A stretch of DNA of 64,000 nucleotides. Origin: Rheinheimera sp. A13L (GTDB lineage Bacteria; Pseudomonadota; Gammaproteobacteria; Enterobacterales; Alteromonadaceae). A program made the translations under genes and the position numbers. How positions within the stretch are numbered: the stretch's first letter is position 1; the number at the start of each line of letters is the position of its first letter. Shown piece after piece: positions 17,701 through 26,700 of this stretch. The DNA lies in assembly GCF_000217935.1 (NCBI RefSeq), contig NZ_AFHI01000013.1, positions 1-64,000 of the forward strand, in the 5' to 3' direction. The notes beneath the pieces were generated by a model. It did no database searches. It worked only from the letters and a program-made list of their open reading frames with translations, and was not told where the DNA came from.

Positions 17701-20700
17701 CAATGGATCTGTCCAGCACTAAGGCAATCACAGGCCGCTCTGATAAATACTGCTGCTGATGGATATAGCCTGCAAGCTGATCCGACAATTGGTCCAGTTG
17801 CTGATAACTCAGCTTTATGCCGTTGCAACGCAGCGCTGTGGCGGTGGGTTGTTGTGCCACTGAATGGCGCCAGTACTCTGACAAATGGCTTAATGGAAGC
17901 TGTTGCTGGTGCTGATTATTGTCATACAGCAGCCAGTGCCGTTGCGCCTGGCTTATCACTTCAAAACCAGTTAACTTTGCATCCGGCTGTTGCAGTAATT
18001 GCAGCAGAATGCTTTTGAAAGACTCTGCCATCTGCGCGATAAAATCTGCACTAAATAAGGAGCTGGCGTAGTTCAGCTCCAGCGTCAGATGATGCTGATG
18101 CTCTGTGACAAAACAGGTTAAATCATGCTTGGCCACAGGGTAGAGCTGATCAACACTTTGCAGCTGACACCAGTGCTGCTCTGTCTGGCCAAAACTCTGG
18201 ACTGAAAACATCACCTGAAAAATAGGGTGACGGCTGCTGTCTCGTTCCACCTGCATTCTGTCGACTATCAGCTCAAAAGGCACATCCTGATGGCCCTGGG
18301 CTGCAACCAGCCCCTGATGCACAGCCAAAGCAAAAGCACTGAAAGGCTGCTCAGGGTCAATCTGGTTTCGTATAGCTAAGGCGTTCACAAAAAAACCGAT
18401 CAAGGATTCAGTGCCCTGATAATGCCGGTTGGCGACAGGACAGCCGATGACGATGTCCTGCTGATTACAGTACTTAGACAACAACAGATTAAAGGCGGCC
18501 AATAACAGGCTGTTTAAGCTGATCTGTTGTTGTCTGGCCAGTTTTTTCAACTGCAGACTCAAGTCGTTTTCAAGCGTCAACTGTAAGTTCGAACCTTTGT
18601 AATCAAAGGCTTTTGGTCGTGGCATTGACTCTGGTAATTGCAGTGGTTCAAAGCCCTGTAATTGCTGTTGCCAGTAATCCAGTTGACGTTCCAGCTCGTC
18701 CACAGCTAAAAACTGCCGTTGCCAGATGGCAAAATCGCTGTATTGCACTGGTAATTCAGGTAAGTGCAGGGGTTGTGCCGACACCAGATGCTGTTGGTAC
18801 AGACTGAGCTCGTTCAGCAGCAGATCCACACTCCAGCCATCAAAAGCTATGTGGTGGATCACCAGCAGCAGGTACTGCTCTTGTTCTGTGTGGATCAGAC
18901 TGGCGCGTAGTGGCAGTTGCTCTGTTAAATCAAAAGGCAGGCTGATATGGTGTTTTAGCCATTGATCCAACGCAGGTAAAGCGCAGTGATGATGCTCTAT
19001 GCAGAGGGACCCCGCGTCCCTTAGTTGTAATTCTGTCTTTTCATCGAAAGCCTGGTAAACAGAACGCAACACCTGATGGCGTTCCAGTATGGCGTGCAGC
19101 GCAACAGCTAACCAGTCGGTTTCATGGCTGCTGAGTTTAAGCAACAACGGAATATGATAAGCGCTGGAGTCTTGTTCATACTGTTGTAAAAACCACAATC
19201 GGTTTTGTGCAAAAGACAGAGGTTTTTCTGTCACAGTTGCAGGCTGGATCAGCACAGCTTGTTTGCTCAGGCCATGTTCTGTCAGTTGGGCTATGGTTTT
19301 GTGTCTGAACAAAGTGGCCAGACTGACTTCACGTTGCAGCACTGTGGATATTCTGTGGCTTAAGGAAATAGCCAAAATGGAGTTGCCACCGAGCTGGAAA
19401 AAATCGTCCTGCACACCTACCCGGGTGATGCCCAAAATATCCTGCCAAATCAGACACAAGGCCTGTTCCAGCTCATTTCGTGGCGCGACATAGTTGCGTT
19501 GGTCCTGCTCAGGCTCAGGCAAGGCTTTGCGATCGACTTTGCCATTGGGGGTCAGCGGCATAGCCTCTAACTGCACCAGCACATTAGGCAACATAAAAGC
19601 TGGCAGTCTCTGCTCCAGATAAGAGCGCAGCGCTTTGGTGTCCAGTGGCATGAAAGGTTCGCGCACTGCATAAGTGAGCGATCGTGGCCTGGCGCTCACC
19701 AGTTGTGAACTGAACAGCCTTTGATCAGATCGGCTGAATATCAGGCTGAGCAGGGCTGGATCATCAGGTTGCACACTGGCTTTGAACTGATAACCGTGGC
19801 GTGTAGCTATCTCTGCCAGGTGCTGATAGCTCAGCACCTGGTTTGCCGCCAATTTGCCAGGCAAATTATGAAACTCAATATAGCTTTGGTAAACACGGCT
19901 GTTAGGGTAGTTACGGATCACAAAACTTTGTAAATTTTGCTGGCAGCAGTGTTCAACCGCCAGGTTGGCAGAGAAGTGGAACTCAGTTTCGATTTGAGCT
20001 TGTGCCAAGGGCGGGGAAGCTTCGCCTGCAGAAAAATCCACTATCACGTCGTAACGGTAATCCAGCATTTCATTGCTGTACTGGCCTTTTTTAATCAGCA
20101 GATCCACGGGCAACTCAATAGCACCCTGTTGGTGCTTTTGAGCAAAAGTCAGGAAAAAGTCCGGACTCACCAATAGTTCTTTATCCTGCACTCTGGCTTG
20201 TTTGGTGGCCTCCACTAAAGCAGGAAAAGGCGCATTAGGGTGCAGATGTTTTTGGATATCGTAATGCAGAATATCCAGCAAGCGGGCATCCCTGACATCA
20301 CCAATAAACAGCTGGCCCTGACCATTCAGCAAGCTCATGGCTTGCTGAACTACATCCAGCAGATAGTCAGCGGACGGGAAATACTGGATCACTGAGTTGA
20401 TAATAATCAGATCAGGCTGATAACCTTCGACTGCCTGCAGAATGGACGCTGCATCACATAAGGCAAAGCGGGTTTTATGTTCGACCTTCAGTACTGTTGC
20501 GCCAAAGCGTAATTTGGCCACGGCCTGAGCTGAAAAGTCTGTCGCAAAGTAGTACTCGCAATGCGGCAATAAAGGATAAAACAATAAACCTGCACCGCTG
20601 CCTATTTCCAGTATACGTTTTGGCTTCAGTTGTAAAATACGTTCCAGAGTAGAGTCACGCCATTCCTGCATGGCTGGCAGAGCTATAGGTTTACCATCGA

Positions 20701-23700
20701 AAGAGCTGTTCCAGCCGTCAAAATCAGCGGGGTTAAAGTCTTCAGCCGATTTTTTGCCGTATTCGCTGTCGTAGATTTTATTCCAGTCCGCAACCAGAGA
20801 CAGATCTGTGCTCTGACCTAAAGACATAGCCGTAAAATAAGCCGCTATATAGGCTTGTCCATCGCGCTCACGGATCACGGCCGTGGCTTGTTTTACCGCA
20901 GGGAATTCGGTCAGTACAGCTTCAATTTCTGCCAGCTCTACTCTGTTACCGCGAATTTTAACCTGATGATCCACCCGGCCCAGATAGTCCAGCTCGCCAT
21001 TGAGTAATCTGCGGACACTGTCACCTGTGCGATACAGCCGCTGCTGCGAAGGGTCCAGCCCTTTGCCATAAGGATTGGCAATAAAGCGCTGATTGCTGAG
21101 TTCCGGCTGATGCAGATACCCTGCCGCCACACCAGCACCAGAGACGTACAACTCACCAGGCACACCACAAGGCACGGGTTGTAAATGGGCGTCCAGTACA
21201 TAACATTTCAGGTTAGGTAAAGGCCTGCCTATGGTGCTGGCCAAATCACCCTGCTGATAATAATGCAGGCTGGTACAGACTGTGGTTTCAGTTGGGCCAT
21301 ACGCATTGATCAGTGAGCGGCCTTCAGACCAGCGCTGCATTGTGGCTAAAGGTGTGGCTTCACCTGCAACGATCAGCAGACGCAGTTTTGGTAAGAGCGC
21401 AGCTTCCATCAGATTCAACAGCGCAGGAGGCAAAGTGGCGATACTGATCTTTTGTTGCTCAAGCAGGCTGACTAAGGCGCCCACATTTTCTTTGTACGAA
21501 TTTGGGCAAATGACCAGGGTGGCCCCTTGCAACAAGGTCGCAAAAATTTCCCAGGTGGCGGCGTCAAAGCTAAAAGATGCAAATTGCAGCACTTTATCTT
21601 CTTTGACCATCTGCAGCAGTTGGTGTTGTGCTGCGGCAAGATTCACCACTGCAGCCTGGTTAATCATCACTCCTTTGGGTTTACCTGTGGTGCCCGAAGT
21701 GTAAATGACATTGACCAGCCTGTTCAGATCGTCAGGTAAAGGCAAATCAGTTGCTGCAGCCTTCAGATGCTGCTGCTCGTCTATACAATACACAGCTAAA
21801 TCCAGGCCTGATAAAGGATTAGCAGAATTCAGTACATGGCGCTGGGTTAAAACCAACCGGGCTTCACAGTCCTGCAGCATATAGCGTATACGCTGCTCCG
21901 GGTAAGCCGGATCGACTGGTACATAAGCTGCTCCGGCTTTAAGCACGGCCAGTATAGCAACCAACATCTCTGTTGAACGTTCCACCATGATCGCCACCAG
22001 TGGCGCAGGCTCTCTGGCAGAGACAGCTGGCAGCAGTTGCTGCAGATGGTGTGCCAGTTGGTTCGACTCGGTGTTGAGTTGCTGATAGCTCAGGCTGGTT
22101 TTTGGATCTGACACTGCACAATCTAAGGCGTGTTGTGTGGCTGACTGATACCACCACTGCAGCAAATCTTTTTGCTCAACAGTGCTTTCTGTCTGGTTGT
22201 GTTCCACCAGTACCTGTTGTTGATGTGCCAAAGTTAAGCGCTGATCGATATGCTGCTGTTTGGCCAATTGCTGCAGATAAAACAGATAATGTTCTGTCAT
22301 GAGCTGTAAATAGGACTGATCAATAAAGGCGCTGTGACCCTGAAAAGCAATCTCAAAACTATCGTCCTGGCGGCTGACCACCAAGGCCAGCGGAATATTG
22401 GTAATGGCCAATACATCCACCAGTTCAGAGCCGGTTTTTTCTAAAGTGGCGTGTTTCTGATAAAAGTGAATGTAATTAAAAGCCGCCTGATAAATGTCTT
22501 GTTGCAAGAGCAAATCAGCTTTGATTTTGCCGTAAGGGTAAATTTTGTGGCGCAGCAGTTTCAGCCGTTGCTGATGGGTTTCTTTCAGCAAATTGGCGCT
22601 GTCTGCAAGCTTGAGCCGCAGCGGTATGGTATTGAGATGCAAACCAAATAGCTGATCGCCGCCATCCAGTTCCAGTCTGTTATTCACCACCAGACCCAGA
22701 GTTATATCGTCCTGATTAAAAAACACGCTGAGTAAATACAGATAAGCAGACAAATAGACGGTATCGACAGAGACAGACTGCTGGAATGCCAGTTGGGATA
22801 ATGCCTGACTCAGCTCTGGATCTAACGCCAGAGCCGATTCCAGCAGCAAGGGGCTGTCTGACTGCTGTGCTTGCTCTGTAAACTGCACTGTGGGCATGCT
22901 GTAATCGGCTAAATAGTTTTGCCAAAAGCGGCTATGCGCCTGATCGTTAAGTGCTTCTGTTTCCTGTTTTACGTAATGGGCAAACAGCAGTTGGTGATCT
23001 TTTTGCACCAGCTGCTGATGCATATAAGCCTGAATAAATTCGCTGAGTAAAGAGGCCACACTCCAGCCATCTTCGATGGAATGATGAGAGGTAAACAACA
23101 ACTGGAAGGAATCAGGCTGTGGCACTATCGCCAGACGGAATAAGCCTGGGTTGTCTATCGGCAGTGGCGTGGCCAGTTCTTGCTGATAAGCCTCTGCATA
23201 CTGCGGGTAAAACACTACTTTATCTTCACAGCTGACCGCTTTATGGATCAGGGTCAGATAACCCAAACCGTCCTGTTTCAGGTAACTGGCGCGTAACAAT
23301 TCGTGTTTTTGCATCAGTTGCTGCCAGATAGACACAAAAGTCTGCATCTCAAAAACGGCAGGAATATGGTTCACTTCGATATTGTGATAGACCTGCTGAT
23401 TTTTATCAGATTCAACAAACATGCCTTGCTGTAACCAGGTTGCAGGGTAGGCGTCTTCTAAAGCTGAGGCGTCGACGGGCAGTTGGCTCAGCAGCGCAGG
23501 ATCGACTAACTCAAAGGCCTGGTAGCTTGTTTGATGACTACTGTATTTACCGGTATGTCTGAATAAAGCGCTCAGCGTTCTGTGTTCAAAAATATCCCGC
23601 ACTGAAATATCCAGCCGAAGATCTTTCAGCCGGGCCACCACACGAATGCTGGTGATGGAATCACCACCCAGACGGAAAAAGTCATCCTGCATGCCGACTT

Positions 23701-26700
23701 TTTCAACCCCTAACACCTGTTGCCAAATCAAACAGGCTTGTTGTTCCAGCTCATTTTGTGGTGCGCTGTAGTCTTGTGAGCTGAAATCTGGTTGCGGCAG
23801 GGCTTTTTTGTCCAGTTTGCCATTGACTGTTAACTTAAATTCTTCGACATGAATATAGTGCACAGGCACCATATGAGGCGGTAGCTGGCTGGCTAAAGCG
23901 GCAGACAACTGGTTCTGATCCAGCGCTGAATCAGCCAGATAATAAGCCACTAATACTTTGCTGTTTTGGGTTTCTTTGGCAATAACCAGAGACTGGCGTA
24001 CCGTCGGATACGCAGATAAAGCCGCTTCAATTTCGCCCAATTCAATGCGATAACCCCGAATTTTCACTTGAGTGTCAATACGGCCTATATAGTCCAGTTC
24101 GCCTTGCGCTGTCAGACAGACCAAATCACCGCTTTTGTATAAAAATTCATGGCCAGGCCTTGCATAAGGATTAGGGATAAAACGCTCTTGCGTCAGTTCA
24201 GGCCGGTTCAGATAACCACGGGCTAAACCTGCACCACTGATATAAAGCTCGGCGCTGACACCCACAGGCACAGGTTGTAAATACTCATCCAGCACATAAG
24301 CCTGTAAATCGTTCAGCGGTTTGCCTATGGTGGATTGATCACTGATGTCTTGCTGCTGCAGTACTTTATAGGTCACATGCACTGTGGTTTCTGTAATGCC
24401 GTACATATTCACCAGCAAGGGCTGTTGATCGCCGTAATAGCCAAACCAGGCGGTGAGCTGATTCAGGTTCAGCGCTTCGCCACCAAAAATCACATAACGT
24501 AAAGAATGGATGCGGGGCAACAGCAAAGCCCTGTCGCTGAAATTATAAAAAGCTGATGGGGTTTGGTTCAGCACTGTCAGTTGTTGCTGCTGACATAAAG
24601 CAACAAAAGCTTCAGTGTCTTGTGCTTGCTCTTTGGTGGGCACAAAAAGCCGGCCGCCGTAAGCGAGCGCGCCCCAGATCTCCCATACACTAAAATCAAA
24701 AACGTAGGAGTGAAATAAACACCAGACATCCTGCTGGTTAAACTGATAGTCGGTTTCTGTGGCACTGAGTAAACGACAGACATTCTGGTGCTCTAACAAC
24801 ACCCCTTTAGGTTTACCTGTGCTGCCTGAGGTGTAAATTACATAAGCCAACTGGTGTGGATCTATGCTGACATCTGGTGCTTCAGTGTCTTGCTGTTGCC
24901 CGCTGTTTTGATCTAAAAACAGCTTCTGGCCGGAAAATTCGCCGCTTAAGTCTGAATAGTTCTGCCAGGTCAGCAGCAGAGTTGCTTTTGTATCCTCCAG
25001 AATAAAACTGACTCTGTCGGCCGGATAGCTGATGTCGATTGGCACATAAGCCGCACCTGCTTTTAACACCGCCAGTATCGCCAGCACAGTATCCAAAGAA
25101 CGAGGCAGCAGTAATGCAATCAGCGTATCGGCTTTGACGTCAATTTGTTGCCTGATTAAATGGGCCAGTTGATTGGCCTTGTGATCCAGTTGCTGATAAG
25201 TCCAGGCTTCATCGCCAAAGTTCAGCGCTACATGAGTGGGGAACTGCTGCACTGAACGCTCAAACAGCTGCACCAGTGTTTGTTCCTGCTGCATGCTTTG
25301 CTCAGGGAGGGGCGGATGCAATAACTGTTGGATTTGTTGGGCTGGCATGACCTTCAACTGGTGGATCTTTGTTTCAGGATGCTGCAGGCATTGCTCTGCC
25401 AGTAATTGCAATGCTGTGGTCAACTGCTGTGCTTGTGTTTTGCTGTACATAGCGCTGCGATATTCCAGTCGCACTAACAGCTGTTTTTGATGATCAAATT
25501 CAAAATACAGCGGATATTTAACGCTGTGTGGCAAGGTATCATTTTGTGTAACTTGCCACAGCAATTGCACTTTGGCTTTAGGCTCCAGCGTCATATAAAT
25601 GCCTGGCAGCTTTTCGTCTAAACCGGACTGCTGGCGCAATAGCTCCAGCAAGTGCTGATAAGGGATAATTTGGTCCAGGCTTTGCTGTATATCGGCAAAA
25701 CGTTGTTTCACCAGCTCAATAAAAGGCTCTGTGGCGTTGACCTGGCAATTGCTGATGTCATTGGCAAGGAAATTGCCATACACAGCTTCTGCATCGGGTC
25801 CTCGTAAGGATTTAACACCACCAATACTCATCTGCTGCTGGCCTGAAAATTTCCAGATAAGCACAGCGAGCAGACTCTGCAATACTGCATACAGACTCAC
25901 ATTGTGCTGGCGGGCCAGACTTTCTAATTGTCTGGTTTGAGCTTCACTAAAACTGCTGCAGAGATAGTCGCCCTGACAATCCACTGCAGGGCGGCTGTTA
26001 AACAAATCCACTCTGTGCATGCCCTGGATCAGTTCAGACAGATCCGTCATAGGCAAAGGCCGTGCAACCTGCGCCGGATAGGGCGCTAAACTGGTATTGC
26101 CATCTTTAAGCAAAGCATACAACTGAGGCACAAAGAGGTTATACATAGCATCACCGTCACTGATCAGGTGATGGTGAATAAAGGCCAGCTTCACCGGTTT
26201 TTCATCACGATAAAACAGCACAAATCGGTATAAAGGCCCTTGTAGTAAAGAAAAAGGTAAATTGACCCAGTGCTTTAAACTGGCTTTGTATTTGTGTTCA
26301 AATTCAGTGGCTGAAAAATGTTCTGTGTGAAGCTGTGGGCCTTGTTCCAGTGCAGCCGCTACGACAAAATGCTGATAATCCTCCAGAACTTTCATTCGTA
26401 GCAGAGCATGATGCTTGATAAAACGTGCTAAAGCCTGGCTCAATTGCTGCTCAGTCAATGCCATGCCCTGAAAATCAATAGTGATATTTTCGTTGTAAAG
26501 CACAGGGCTTGTGATCAACTGGTGATTGAGGATCAGACGCTGCATTTCATTAAGTTCTGTGCTGTCTGACGCAATCAACTGCTGGCTTTGGCGCTGTAAG
26601 GATCGAAGTTGAGGCGCCAGTTTACGCACTGTGTTGTGCTGGTACAGCAATTTGGTGCTGCAATCCAGTTGCTGCTGTTGTAACAACAATACGACTTTCA

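Noticed and set aside
21282-21704. 140-aa plus-strand frame opposite the third adenylation domain
   Set aside because: Shadow of the conserved A-domain coding sequence.
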